A DNA stretch of 64,000 nt, taken from contig BSYO01000014.1 in the NCBI GenBank assembly GCA_033239525.1, positions 17,716,021 through 17,780,020 of the forward strand. The letters run 5' to 3'. Both the position numbers and the translations under genes were made by a program. Shown here in pieces: positions 34,937 to 47,561 of this stretch. Every line of letters begins with the position of its first letter. The stretch's first letter is position 1. The stretch comes from Nepenthes gracilis (lineage: Eukaryota; Streptophyta; Magnoliopsida; Caryophyllales; Nepenthaceae). Under the pieces are notes generated by a model. The model did no database searches. It saw only the letters and a program-made list of their open reading frames with translations, and had not been told where the DNA came from.

Positions 34937-36150
34937 ATGGATTCCCAAAGCACCTTGAAGAACGTAATTCAATATCGCTTCTTGCCTCATCATGGACAAT
35001 GCACTAGATACTATGACCAGTACAATATTCCTTCTACCATTCCCTTTTAAGTTTCTTTGTTTGATGAGAGAGTTTTTTCTACTATGAATGGTTTAATTGC
35101 TATGTATGAGGCTTATCTCAAGGACATCCTCCGGATTCCCTTTGCAAAAAAATTTATAGAAACAATGGAAACCTGGGAGATTCCAGTTATTCATCTATAT
35201 ACCAATGCCATTAGATACATTAAGGCATTATGTGTGTTCTTCTGCCAACAGTGTCTTAAGTTAGATACCCATATGGTTAAGACAGTTTTTTGCTTTGACC
35301 AAGAAATCGACTTGATCTCCCTTATTCCTAGGAAAGAGTTTAAAATAAATGGTAGAGCCCCCATTCCTTGAAAAACTAGAATGACAGGTTCTTCTACGTC
35401 AAGGTCTCCATTAACTATATTTTGTCAAATAAATGGGGTGGTGTTAACATCACATTTCTTGGTATGGTTCTTGAAAGTGAGAGTGTAATGACTAGATTAT
35501 AAGCGATCTAATAAAAGATAATGCAGCTGAGTTGCACATTATTAGCAATTTCTTAACCCAAAAAGCTCTGGATGTGATTAATTGGTACATTGTCCTCAGG
35601 GAAGAAGCCATTATTGATGTGCCTCCCCATCCTTTCAAAAGGAAGAAGGGTGACATCTTCATAGATTATCCTGTTTAGGTTGTCTATGATCAACCCAATG
35701 TCTGGTCACCACCCCGTCACTTGGATGACAATAAGGTTTTAAGGGTCATTGATGAGGTTTAGGCCGAGCTGGTTCAGATAGAAGCCAAAGAAATTATTCA
35801 TCATGTAACTCCAGCCATTGTCTCTTCTTTTGTTTGGTTTTCAGAGAAGATACCTACCTTGAATTTTAAAGAAATGATCCCCACTATTCCATTGAAGGAG
35901 GAGCATGGTTCTCTATAACATTTACATGAGGATAAGCCAGTTTATGCTCATATCATTATGGAGTGTTGGATTCCTGTTGTTTTCGACACTTTCATATCTA
36001 TAAAGCCATTGTATAGTTCTTCTACATCTCATGTCACTTTGCCCAGACCAAAGATTAATGTAGGTTTCATTAGAGAGTTTACCATTCATTTGTTGTCATC
36101 CTCCTCAACCTTTGTAGGTTCCAAGGCTTCGTAAGGAGCCCTAGTTTTTT
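34937..36150 (+). pseudogene. Antisense additional ORF (aORF) of element C
   Basis: Best-preserved N-terminal half of the family. From ATG at 34937 one frame runs to about 35371 with a single early stop at about 35048. It reads DSQSTLKNVIQYRFLPHH, YNIPSTIPF, FDERVFSTMNGLIAMYEAYL, RIPFAKKFIETMETWE, IPVIHLYTNAIRYIKALCVF and LISLIPRKEFKING. The same order appears in B and D. Downstream, broken frames continue through a proline- and serine-rich part to about 36150. It lies opposite to the pol of C. Known only as an extra ORF of Tat elements; function not established. Confidence 0.7.
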
Positions 36151-37204
36151 AAATTCCATTGCATCATAAGCTTCTGCCTCTTGTTTATTAGAGGCAATCA
36201 TCTACACCAAACCCAAACTTAACTAAATGACCATCAGATTTTGCATCCAAAGGGGGTTATCTAACCCAAGAAGTATCCTCTAAGCCTTTAATTTCAAATC
36301 ATTTATTTGGCTTTAAATAGCTTACTCATAACTTATTTCTGCTATAGTCTATAGACCTTATGCGTCAAATTAGAGATAGGCTCTTCAACAAGGATGTTTA
36401 AATTGATTGCTTGTCTTAATCTTACACTGATCCTTTCATAATTTGTGGTTTAGAGTTTAGCACTATGGTCACTGAAGTTAGGTCATCGTTCTTTAATGAT
36501 CGAACAACTTGTCTTGAGAAATAGTTAGCTAAATGGAAGAGTAGGTCCCACAATTATGTTGACCAAGTTTCCATTGTTGGGGACCATACTTGTTCTTTCG
36601 AAGATAGAGCTCTTAAAATTACAACACTTGGCAATAGCTGCCAGGGCGGATGGACGAAGAGCTGAATTTTTAAGGCTTGATGAGCTAATAAGATTATTTC
36701 ACTCAAAGAAATCAAATCTCTACTTGATTCCCAATTCAAAAAGGGAATCAACATTTGCAAGAGGATAATCTCCTTGGTAGCTTCTAACTTTTTTATTTGA
36801 ATGTTAGGAATTTCTAAGCTTCTTAACATTCTAATTCTTGAATTTTAAGGAACAAGGGAGTTCTCTAGCCATGAAGTCTAACCCCGACTATCAGTTGTAG
36901 GAATGCCAAGCAGTTTTTATCCTTGAATTTTATAACCCCATGCTATACTTGTAAATGAGGATGATGTAATTTGTCTTCTAATATATATATTTAGATATTT
37001 CATCCACAAATATCCCTTATTTATTAATTGATATTGATCAAGAAATTTAGCCCCTAAGCATAGGCAAATGAGTTTTTGACCATTAGATAGCCAAATTATC
37101 TACTAGCTAAATCCTTTGACTATCGTCATTGGGTAGGCAACCATAGGACAGTTGAGTTGATTGCTAGATAATCCTTTTAACTATTGTCGCCGGCTAAGTA
37201 GGAC
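36151..37204. other. Spacer between aORF and insert in C
   Basis: Probably the decayed C-terminal part of the antisense gene (to about 36850), followed by repeat-like wording (tagctaaatcctttgactat and a related phrase near 37160) of the same kind as in the 3' non-coding part of B. No independent gene seen. Confidence 0.4.
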
Positions 37205-39357
37205 GCTGGCGCTTAACCATTTGATTGATCGTGTATATCCCATGGAAAGGCGTATTGATGCTTTTGAAAGACGTATCCCGGTGGGGAGGCTCCTCCCACC
37301 ACTAGCCCTTCTCCTTTCCGAGTTTAGATTTTTGGAGTTGTTTCAATCATTATGGTCGAGGAAGAAGAAAGAAATGAATGAATGTTCTTTTTAAAAATAT
37401 ATAATAATACACCTATTGAGATGAAAGCCAAAGGTTAGTCTCGTAGGTGGATGTAATGAACCAAAATAAGATCTTAGATTGACATCTTAATATATTGACT
37501 TACCATAATAGTAAATAAAGTCAATGGTGACTCTACCATAGGAAGGGCCGCTTCTTTCTTGCTTGATAAGGGAGCTCCCATTCACCAACACAAGCTAAAA
37601 GTGCTCTCCAAACCATACTAGATAGTCACCCATCACATGGCTCTCAAACCCAACCTGTGGTGAATCTCGGGAGACAAAGTCAAAGCGCGTGATCCTTTGC
37701 TATATACTTTGAGACGGTCCTCCCTACCAATCAAGTAATGATGCTGCTCGTGATAGGCTTTGCTTTAAGCTGCTATCATTTGGTTCAAATAAGTCAAGTC
37801 CCTTTGATTAGTTCACTCAGGTGGTCTTCCCTTATCTTCCTTAACATTTAGAGTTGTTCTGGGTTGAGAAAGGAGGACCAACCGAGCACCCTAAATGAAT
37901 AAGAAATAGACAGCAAAGGAAATCCATAATTCTTATTAGACCAAGTTGAAGCTAGCAACATGTTGATTACACACCGGAGGTTGGTAAGAATTGAGAGACA
38001 ATGCCCGCCTAATCTAAGTGAACCTACCAACTAAACAACTGGTACATAATTGGGCAGAGAGAGATTTGGATTTGAGCAAAGCCCTCACAGTAGGAAGAGG
38101 CTGTTGTCATTTGAAAGGAAAGGCCGGGGTTCCAAACCTGCGCACCCTTATGAAAAAGCCCTTTCTATTCTATTAGTAAAGCAACCTTTTGCCTTTTTTG
38201 TTGCCTTTATTGAGGCGCTCTAAGCGGCTTACTTACTAATTAAGAAAGCGGCAACAAGCACCTTCTTTCTCAAAGTCCAGTTTCTCGCTTGTTGCTTTAG
38301 AAAGATTGCAGCGTTAGCGCTTTACTAACTAATAGAATAGAATCAAGTAAAGGGGACTCTATCATGATCTTACGAATTTACAACTCTCTTTACTGAGCGA
38401 GACTCTATCCATATCCCTACTAGTGGTTATTCTTCATTTTCCATTCTATCATTTTTTTGACAGCCTAGGAATAAGTTTTTATAGGTTTTCGGTCTTAATC
38501 AAGATAGGTCAGGGGCGCGTCGGAAGGGTCGGTAGCTGCTTAGTCTCATCCGAGAGTCTAATCTCTTTGTACTGCTTTTATTTCAAAGAAAAAAAAAGAA
38601 AGACTAGTAAAGAAGGGGGTCGATTTAGGCTCCTTCCCTTCCACTGCATAGCTGCGCTAGCAGGTACTACGAGCCCTCTGTCCCACGCATCTAACCAGCT
38701 CACGCAGTTCAACAGTTCTACTATAAACTCTCATTTGTTAAAGCGGAGCATAGTGCGCTTTAGGCGCCGAGCGAGAAACGTCTCTTCTTTCATTTCGATT
38801 TATTCACTAATCTGAAATTTAGCACTTGTTTTCTTACTGATTCCAGGTTTAGGGTGGCAACGTTTTTGAATGAAGTCTATTCGAACAGAATTAGTACTTC
38901 TCAAATCAGGCTAAGCCTCCCCTGCGAAGCTGGGCATCGGGGCCTTGGATGCGCAAGTGATCGGTACATAGGGGAGTGGTTGCCTGGGTTCTCAACTAGG
39001 TATCCTACACCTTGTGTTCATGGTATCTACATTTAACTGTGCCCTAGAGACATGGTCAAAGCACACTCGCCCAGTGTACTTCTTTCAGAACATGCTTTGG
39101 TCCTAGGTGTCTTTCAGTGGTCTTCGAGCATTAGAAGAAGTTGTGTCCATTCTGGAGATCTACAACGTCCTCCCACGCCTTTATATGTATGTAGAAATAT
39201 AATATGGAAAAATAGAAGGAAAAGATTAACCCATTCGGTGACTTTCAGTTTTGCAGATTGACCTTAGGGATACTATCATACTATTAAAAACAGAAGAAAA
39301 ATAAAAAAATAAAATATGAAATTTGTAGAAAAGCCCTTTATATGTATGATAGTATCA
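37205..39357. other. Plant-mitochondrial-like insert (candidate NUMT)
   Basis: Base composition and wording change here: balanced GC, many short imperfect purine and pyrimidine runs, and phrases typical of plant mitochondrial spacers (for example gcttactttactaac-like, ttctcgcttgttgctttaga, aatagaatagaatcaagtaa). It interrupts element C where B and D have only about 0.8 kb between pol and the antisense ORF, which fits an insertion of about 2 kb. No complete mitochondrial gene was recognised; open frames at 38423-38815, 38854-39036 and 39052-39261 are unassigned. A 13-bp inverted repeat (39269-39281 and 39344-39356) lies at the right edge. Confidence 0.5.
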
Positions 39358-39539
39358 CTGAGGTTTAATAGCTTAGATTACTATTAGTCGAGTTTTGATT
39401 GATTTTATTACGGCTTAGTTCTCAAGCCCTTGAGTCTTTTTGGAATTGTTGGTGTGTGATTACTCTTGGAGCCACACGATTCTGTTGAACATACACCTTG
39501 ATCATTACCTTAAATCAGCATATTTTACAGACAATGTGT

Positions 39540-40900
39540 TTAAATTAATTATCTGATCCTGGGTTAATGATGATCACATTGAGCACAAACATGTGAATTG
39601 ACAAAAAATGAATCAAAAAATCAACTTTATTAATAACTTGAAAGACCAAATTGCAACTCACAAGCACTTCAAAATGAGGGGGCAAGGCATACTTGTATGT
39701 ACCTAGGTTAACCCCTTTATTGATAATATGTTTTAAGGTGAATGGCATTCCAAGCTCAAGGACTAGCTTTCTATTTTGAATATATAATTTATACACCCTA
39801 TTGCAGAGTATTGTCAACACTAGGATAATCCTTTTTAAGTTGGAGTTAGTTTATTCCTGTGTCCTAACTTATTAGTTTCTCCGATATTCCTTAATATCAA
39901 GTCACTAACCTTAAAAATCTGTCTTCACTTGTTATAGTAGCGAGCAACTCTTTATTAATGGGATGCAACCCAAATGTGTGTCATCTATCTAGCTTCCTCT
40001 AAGATATTCAAATTTTATCTTAGGAGCTGAGAGTTTTGATACGAAAGAAAGTTTTTTACTCATTAATTTGGTAGTCCTATCTCCACTAAAATAACCACTT
40101 CTATTCTAAAGCACAAGCTGAAGGGCAATTTTCATGTGTGCTCTCTTGGAGTCATTTGGTATGACTAATTTACTAACAAAAGTTTATCGACCCAAGCTAC
40201 TTTAGCTATGTCTAACTTGGTTTTTAGCCCATTCACTATCGTCCGATTTGTCACTCCTAATTTTGAGGCTATTGCAGCATTTTGTGAGCTTTTTGCTAGA
40301 GAATTAGATGCCACTGTCAATCACTATAACCTTTGGTATCTCACATTGACAAACAATATTTTAACACACAAATTTTGTTGCATTCTATTTTGTAATTTTG
40401 GGCAATGGAGAAACTTCAACCCATTTTATGAAGTAATTAATTATAATTATAATAAATTTCCTTTACTTAGCCGCTAGAGAAAATAGACCTAACATGTCCA
40501 ACATCTACTATGCAAATGAACAAAGAACTTGCAAAGCCTGGAACTCTGTATTTGTTAGCCCAAGTATATTGCCATAAATTTGGCAATTCTCACATTTTTT
40601 TTTACAAATTTTATTGTATCTTTTATAGTTGACCAATAATAGCCCTATTTTATAATTTTAAATGCTAAATTTTTACCACCACATGCACACCACATATGCA
40701 AGGTGTACCTCTTTAAGAGCATAATTAGCTTCCAATAAGACAGATAGCACATGTAGAGTACTAAATAATTCGGTCTATAAAGTGGCCCATGCATTAAAGT
40801 GTACCAACCGACCATTTTTTACATTCGTTTTGCCTCTATAGAATTGCTCAGACACCCTCCGTCCTCATGTATTTTAGATGTGGAGTTATCCAAGTTATCT
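39540..40900 (-). pseudogene. Integrase remnant of element C
   Basis: The minus strand ends with NRVYKLYIQNRKLVLELGMP, then TLKHIIN (39545-39820), matching the D integrase C-terminus (GVYKLRNQDEKLIPQTWNAI, HLKRYF). Further right, pieces equivalent to the catalytic core and zinc-binding region can be sensed but are heavily broken (for example around 40200-40500 and 40550-40700). No D,D-35-E triad could be read. Inactive. Confidence 0.6.
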
Positions 40901-40989
40901 CATTTGACACTAGAACAACCTCATCTTCTTCCTTGATGCTAGGCCATTAAAACATTTCTCTCATATCTTGGGCGTATTGCTCTATCTAA

Positions 40990-43900
40990 CTGGATGTTGC
41001 CATCTTAAAAGTTAATCGGCTTTCCAATTATCTTTCTTTGGTATATGGATGACTTCAACCTTATTAAGGAATAACAATAGATCTCGTGCCTTATAAAAAT
41101 ATTTGGTCAAGTCCAGGTTGGAGACTGCAAAATTAGCCAACACTTGATTGGTTATTAACTCAGAATCACTATAGATGATCGAATTCTTGATGGAACACTC
41201 CTTTGCCAAATTTAAGACAATAAGCATAGCCTCATATTTGCAAATACAAAAATGATCGAGTTTTTTATCTCAAATCTGTTTGGTAAAATTAATACTATCT
41301 CAGATCTGCTACTTGACTATGAGGATGCTCCGCTAACATGCAATGTCTGTGAGGTTTCGAATTTAAGAATTCGATATTAATGAGGTAATTAGGATGATAA
41401 TGATTAATACTAATCTCATGGGATGATTAAGGTTTGATATCGGAAGAAAAATCGGGAAATTATCGGGTCCGGCCGCTGGACTCGCGCCTGTTGGGCGCTC
41501 GAGCGAGGCTCGAGCGGATAAACCGGCCCGTGGCTGGCCGCTCGCCAGCCGCTCGATGGGGCGCTAGCGGTTTCGAGCGGCCATATTTGCGCCGCGCGTT
41601 CGTCTCCCTCATTTTTCAAGAACCGAGGGTTTTGAGGAGAGAGAGAGGCGCGCGACTAGAGAGAGAAGAAGGGAGATCGAGCCCGAGAGTCCGATTCCGC
41701 CCGAGAAGGTATAAAGGTGAAAGCACGCGTCGAGGCAAGTGTTCTCATACCCACTTCTCGTTCTCTTTCGATGTTTTGTGTATTTTCGTTGGGTATTTTG
41801 TTCGAACCCACGGGAATGTTAGGATATTGAAAACCCATGCCTTGAGGTCCATGAAAATGTAGTTAGTTGTCCGATTCGTGTCCGATTCGCCCGGTGATTT
41901 GCGCCGGAACCCTAAGCTACATTTTGGGGTTTCCCATTTCCCGCCCCGTATCATGAAATTGACCCCAAAATTGGAAAGCCCACGTCCCAAATATGAACAT
42001 ATGTCGGGCCGGGTCCGATCTCGCACGTTTGGACCCGTTCGCGGTGTGTCCGGGCCCTCGGATATTGCGAGACCGGAGGTGGATTTTGTGTGTTTCCACC
42101 TTCGTGAGATGATGAAAGAACCCTAGAATATGAATACCCGTGTCCCAATTGTGTATATATCGACCGGATGCGAATCTCGCAAGATTTGACCCGTTTCGTG
42201 GCATCCGGGAGCCTTGATAGTTTCCGTTGTTGATAATCCGGAAATAAATGGGAAGTTGTGTACTTCCACCCTCTAATCAATATTTGTACAAGATGTACGA
42301 ACGAGGAACGTCCGATTTTATCGAACGTGTACGGGCGTCCGGGTGTTCAAAGAGAAATCCGATAATGTTTATCCAAAATGAGACGAAATCAAAGATGAAA
42401 TGTGATCCTAATTGTAATAAAAGAACGTTTAAATGATTAAACGTAAAAGTAAGAACCCGAATGTGAATCAGGTGTCTGCGGAGGTTCCAAAGTGACTTGT
42501 GATCATTTGAGGTAAGAATCGATCTCTTTTGGGAACTTGAGTTGATTATGGTGACTAAGGAAACGGATCCAAGTAGAAAGTGGAAGCGAACTTGTGATGA
42601 CTTGGATTAAGGGAATTGAGTCCCATTGGATATTGAGATCGTGACGAGAACGGAAGGGAGTCCACATTGTGCTTGAGATGATATGATCTTTCGGATGGAG
42701 ACGTGTTTGATGATGTAATCTCCCGGTTGGAGATGATTGTGATGGGAAAGGTTTCCCAAGATATGATTGTATGGCAAATGTGGATTTTCCCTCTCCAAGT
42801 GTCAAACCTAACCCTGAAACTAGGACCCCGAGTCATATGGGTAGTATTCTTTAGTGTACCATGTCCATAGGGATAAAATATTTGTGAATACGCTTTAGGA
42901 AAATAAAGACGAGGATGGACCGGGGTGTGGGGTGTGTCGACACTACATATTGAGATGTAGTTGTCGGTGATGATTGTTGCATGGATATATTTACGACCAA
43001 AGTAGTAGCCGTGGCTTTAGAAAATCGCATCGTTGGTTAGTACGATCTACTAGCCGGGTCCGCAAAGATGATATAATAATGAAAGTGAATAATATCCAAA
43101 CGATGAATCAAGTGATTCAAGATTAACCATTTAATATGAACAATGATTCAAGATGAGCGGTGAAAATCCAAATGAATCGGAAGAATGACAAATCCAAATA
43201 GCTTCCCAATAAAAGTCTTATGATTTCATTTTTTAGCTATTGGCTCAATTGTTGTCTTCTTTTGAGATGAAGACGGATAGATAGAGCAAGGAGAGACTTG
43301 CTTGATGAGATTGGCAGACGGCGTGTGATCGGAAGATCGGGACACATAGTTGGATCGGATATTGGACAGCCACTTGTGTTGAGCGTGGCTCATTATTGTT
43401 GTTTTTATGGATTTATTATGCTTCATGAGATGTATGATGATTTAGTTATGCTTAGCGCCTCACGTATATTTATGTTTGGAGTTTTATTTAATTAGATGGC
43501 ATCTAGATCCGACCTTGTGTTGGAGCCATGGATGATAATATTGTGATCTGTGGCGTGTTGTAAGTTAAGCCTTTTGTTTAGACGGGATATTTTAAAGTTT
43601 ATTTTTGTATTTTTGGTTTTCATCCCGATTTAAGTAGAGTCCATAGGTTAATTATGGGCTCTAGGGTGTGTTTAGGCATTGACGGAGGTTATTCAATGGA
43701 GAATAATCTGTTCCGTCACAATGTCCATGCCAGCAATAGCCCTTTCGGAGTTGCTTCTATGGTTTTATTTATTTCTTTCAAGATTAGAGTCGTTATTTTA
43801 ACAATAAAGTCTATGAGGGCTTAACCTTTTATAGAGGATTGTACTCACAACTCTATGTTAAACTCATCCAACTTGACCAACTATTTAATAAAATATCCAA

Positions 43901-44000
43901 ATGCTTCTAGCTTCTATAAGATCCTTTTTAACGATTAACCAGTAAAGACTACAATCTTATGTACCTAAAAATATAGTCAAAGCTCTTTCATAGTAAAAAC
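40990..44000 (-). pseudogene. RNase H remnant of element C, split by R4
   Basis: Left part (41012-41347) reads MLIVLNLAKECSIKNSIIYS, then DSELITNQVLANFAVSNLDL and IHIPKKDN, equal to D (LRLANECSAKRLVVYSDSKL, FEVSNPHLGKYL, VHVPRTEN). This is the second, archaeal-like RNase H segment of Tat elements. The sequence then breaks at the expected DGASS start, where solo LTR R4 (41348-43720) inserted. The remainder and the first RNase H with RT connector continue from 43726. Dead. Confidence 0.7.
41348..43720 (+). mobile_element. Solo LTR R4 of the large-LTR family
   Basis: 2373 bp, TGTGAGGTTTCG...TTCCGTCACA, flanked on both sides by the perfect 5-bp duplication atgtc (41343-41347 and 43721-43725). 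It shares with R3 the GC-rich block (about 41455-41720), the GAGGCAAGTG site, two units of the 174-bp-type repeat (about 41950-42290), the gttggttagtacg phrase (about 43030) and the 3' end acggaggttattcaatgg. It inserted in the RNase H part of C, opposite to it. Open frames in it are not convincing genes. Confidence 0.85.
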
Positions 44001-45140
44001 TAAGACTATAGAAACAATTTCCATTAGCATATACAGAGTTGTCATGTCTATTAAGATCTTACTGACATAATATACCAATCACTAAATTTCTACCTCTTCT
44101 TTGACCAAAACTACGCTCAAGACTATCTCTAAAATGATCAAATAGAAATATAATTTCTCAATCTTTGGAACAAGTCAATAAAGGCAGATGCATCAGATAC
44201 TCTTTAAACTCTCAAAAAGCCCACTGGTACTCATCTGTCCATCGGAACCCTTTTGTCGTCACTCCTTTTAATGCCTTGAAGAATGGAGATATTTTTCAAC
44301 TAGTTTCACCAAAATTTGGGATAGAGCAACCAGCCTTCTAGTTAGCCTCTAGATTTTCTTAACAGTCTTAGGAAGTTCCTTATCTATTATGGCTTTATCT
44401 TCTCCAAATTTTCCTCTATCCTATATTGTGAGGCAATGAACCCCATGATCTTACCAAAAGTTACCCAAAGACACATTTGATTGGGTTTAAGTTCATTCTG
44501 TGCATTTTGAGTATTTCAAATATCTCAGCTAGATCATTAATATAATCATTTGTAAGTATACTTTTAGCAAACATGTCATGCATATACACCTCCATATTTC
44601 TTCCAATATGCCGCTCAAATATTTTATTCACCAATCTTTGGTATGTTGCACTAATATTATTCAATCCAAACAGCATTACTTTGTAGCAATAGGTTCTTGG
44701 TCGATTATGAATGAGTTCATCTCTTCATCTTTTGAATTCATCCAAATTTGGTTGTACTTGTAGGAAGAATCCATAAAGCTAAGTAGTTGGTGTCTAAATG
44801 TTGATTCTATCAGTTAGTTGATCCTTTGAAGTGAGAAATTATCTTTTAGACATACTTTATTCATGATTGAAAAATTAATACATATCCTCCATTTTCCATT
44901 ACTCTTTTTGACAAAGATGATGTGGGATAATGATTTTGAATAATTTACTTCTCTGATGAATCTGACATCAGCTAATTTATTAACCTCTTCATAAATTGCT
45001 ATGAGTTTTTCTACGAAATTATTTCATCTTTTTTGTCTTAGTAACATATGTCCTGAGATGAGGCATATCTTTTGGACCATCATCTCCACTAGGATTTCTA
45101 GCATGTTAGCTAGTGTCCAGATGAAGATGTTTACATTGTT
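44000..45140 (-). pseudogene. Reverse transcriptase remnant of element C
   Basis: The minus-strand frame 44461-44676 reads LFGLNNISATYQRLVNKIFE, then RNMEVYMHDMFAKSILTNDY and LNPIKCVFG. It is homologous to D (PFGLKNVGETYQ, NMEVYIDDMLVKSKVTGDHI). The signature is YMHDM, so one catalytic Asp is replaced by His. Earlier RT blocks lie at about 44700-45100, including the equivalent of MCIDF.NVNK near 44870 and the HKLGL connector near 45000. A tail toward 44000 resembles the RT thumb and linker. Inactive. Confidence 0.75.
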
Positions 45141-45690
45141 CTATAAAAATTCAATTAACCTTTCTTTCAGTTCTTGGGCTAGTGAAGAGGAAATTTGAAC
45201 ATACTTACCTAAGTTTGCTAAATTTAAAGGAATTTGGAAAGGCAACTCTCTAGGATGTACTTGTTGAAGAGAAGCCTCATCCCGAAAATCAAACTCCTCA
45301 ACTAGTTGGGAAGGTAATAGGCTATCGATTTGCATCAGGTAGCAACTTTGTCCGGTGACATCGACTCATATAACTTCTACAATCCCATATCTAGTTTAAA
45401 ATTTCATTTTAAAATGTGGGATTAAAATGACTACTCCAAATGTTATTTAGCATGGCCTGTCCAATATAGCATTGTAAACCAAAGAAGGATCAACAACTAG
45501 GAAAGTTAGCATATGAGAAGCCATTTTTAGATATGCCACCTAGCATAATCTCCAATTGCACTGTTCCCTTCACTTAGACCGATTCGTTGTCAAGTCCATA
45601 AAGCAACTCACCCGATGGTTCCATCTTACTAGTTTTTAAGTCCTAACTTGATAAACACATCAAAAAAAAAAAAAAAATATATTCATTGAA
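45141..45690 (-). pseudogene. Protease and connector remnant of element C
   Basis: The connector 45141-45335 reads QLVEEFDFRDEASLQQVHPR, then IPLNLANLGKYVQISSSLAQ, corresponding to D (TVGEFDHRDETILQQAQSGE, LVPLNPEEPKRCVQIGGSLA). Towards 45690 lie traces of MKF...YGIxEV, of the LGTYP segment and of the protease start. A poly-A run at 45661-45677 interrupts it. The active-site triad could not be read. Confidence 0.6.
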
Positions 45691-47561
45691 CTTTTACTAT
45701 CCATAAAGACTCATTTAAATTGGTTATTATAAACTTTATCCAAAATAAGTGCAAATATGATAAGATGGTCTAAGTGGGGAGAGATTATATGTGTCATATT
45801 GTCATTATTAATACTAATGATTTTATTTTCTACCCATAGCTTCTACCTCTTATTAGTGGAAGCCTTCTCAAGATGATCTTAAGCCTTTTTACTTGCCAAT
45901 ATGATAGACATAATATTAATGATCTTTGCCGCCACTCAGTTTTATGGCTGCCTAATCTACTCCTCATTATCTTTATCATTACCTGCGGTAGACCTAGGTT
46001 CTACAAATATTTCTTGAAGTGTCTTTTTTGTATTAAGACTTTAATCTCCTTTTATAGTATCCGACAATCGTTAGTATTATATCCCGGAGATTGATAATAG
46101 AAGTAGCACTTAGACTGATCACCTCCTTCTAGATTCTTGGGTGGCTTGTGCTACTTCAAAAATTTTTATAAATTTGTATCAATATGTTTATCCGAGTGCC
46201 ATTTAGAGGTGTGAGATTTAGCAACTTGTACTCTATATAAATGTCTATTTCGATCCTCTGTTGTATTCTGTGACCCCAAGCGAAAGAATTATTACTATTT
46301 CTTTTCTTTCCTCCACGGTTTGACTCCAGATGGCTTACATAATCTAAGCATTATGACCACTTTACTTTGTTGGCCTCTTCTGCCATAATGTATGTTCGTA
46401 TGATGGCTTATACCTCTAAGAATGTAGTAGGGTCCTATTAAACCAAATATTTAAAAAAATCCACCTGATTGTATATGTGACACTTCGAGTCCCAAAACAT
46501 GATAAATTAAGTTAATAATAATCAATGATTGAGCTTAGAATGTGGAAAAAGTGAGTTTGGAAGCAAAAGGAGAAAGTTGAGTCCTATAAGGTACCAATTT
46601 TTAAGATATGATTAATATTTGTGGTAAGATTTTAGAATTTTAAAATATGTTAATTGGAAGGCAATTAAGTTAAAATGGGTGAATTGTGGTTAAAATGTGC
46701 GAGAGGAATCAGATTGAAAAGCCCAAAGTTTTAGAATCGGTAAAATCGGGGATCGAAATTGTAAATCAAGAAATGTTTATTCGTAAATAAGATTTCAGGC
46801 TTTAAATTATTTCCAAGGATGCGAAGAATTGGTTGGAATGGTCAAAATGGGTCCCGGACGATGAAAATGCAAAGTAGGCTTGCTACAAGCTCGACGCGGG
46901 CCTGACCCTTACCCGAGTAGAGCTCGAGCGCAAGTGAGGCCCAAACCTATGAGAAGGACCGCCCGAGGCTTGCCCTAGGCAAAGCAAGAGCGTGGGGTTT
47001 ATGAGGGACCAGCACTCGAGGGCCGCTTGAGAGCCACCCGGGCGCAAGTTTGTGCGCCTAGTGCCTAGTTGGCGCTCAAGTGGCCTGACTGGTATATAAG
47101 TGCCATGTGCGATTCCCTTCGGCCGTTCCAACAAAGAGCAGCGGGAAAGAAGAGGGAAAAGAGAAGGAGAGGGAGAAATTTGCCCGTTTCACTCCGATCA
47201 GGGTAAAAATAACAGTAGAGTAGGTTAAGGCAAGTGTATCCCGGATGTTACCCTCTATTTTTACTACTTTTCTGTATCTCTAAAATTGTATTTATATTCT
47301 AAATTACTATTTCTCTCTATTTAATGCATACGAAGCATGTTTCTGTAAATTAATCGGATAGATTTCAAGTTTATCTATATGTATCGCAATATAGGGCTTC
47401 AGATTCATGATTGTACATGTATAGGGTGTCCGATTATAGTCCGATAGTTCCATACGAAACCCTAGGTCAAAATTTGGGGGTTTTATATGTAAGTTTCCTA
47501 AATTCTGAGATGTAGTTGTGATTTTGTAATATGATAAGGACTATGAGGTAATCTTTATCTG

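Noticed and set aside
34937..35371. Independent host gene on the plus strand
   Set aside because: The same protein recurs antisense in B and D at the same structural place, so it belongs to the gypsy family.
38854..39261. Possible mitochondrial protein genes in the insert
   Set aside because: I could not match the short open frames to any mitochondrial protein; left unassigned.
41434..42280. Several ORFs of 80-142 codons in R4
   Set aside because: They come from a GC-rich LTR block with few stops; arginine-rich, low complexity, and not conserved in R3 or R5.
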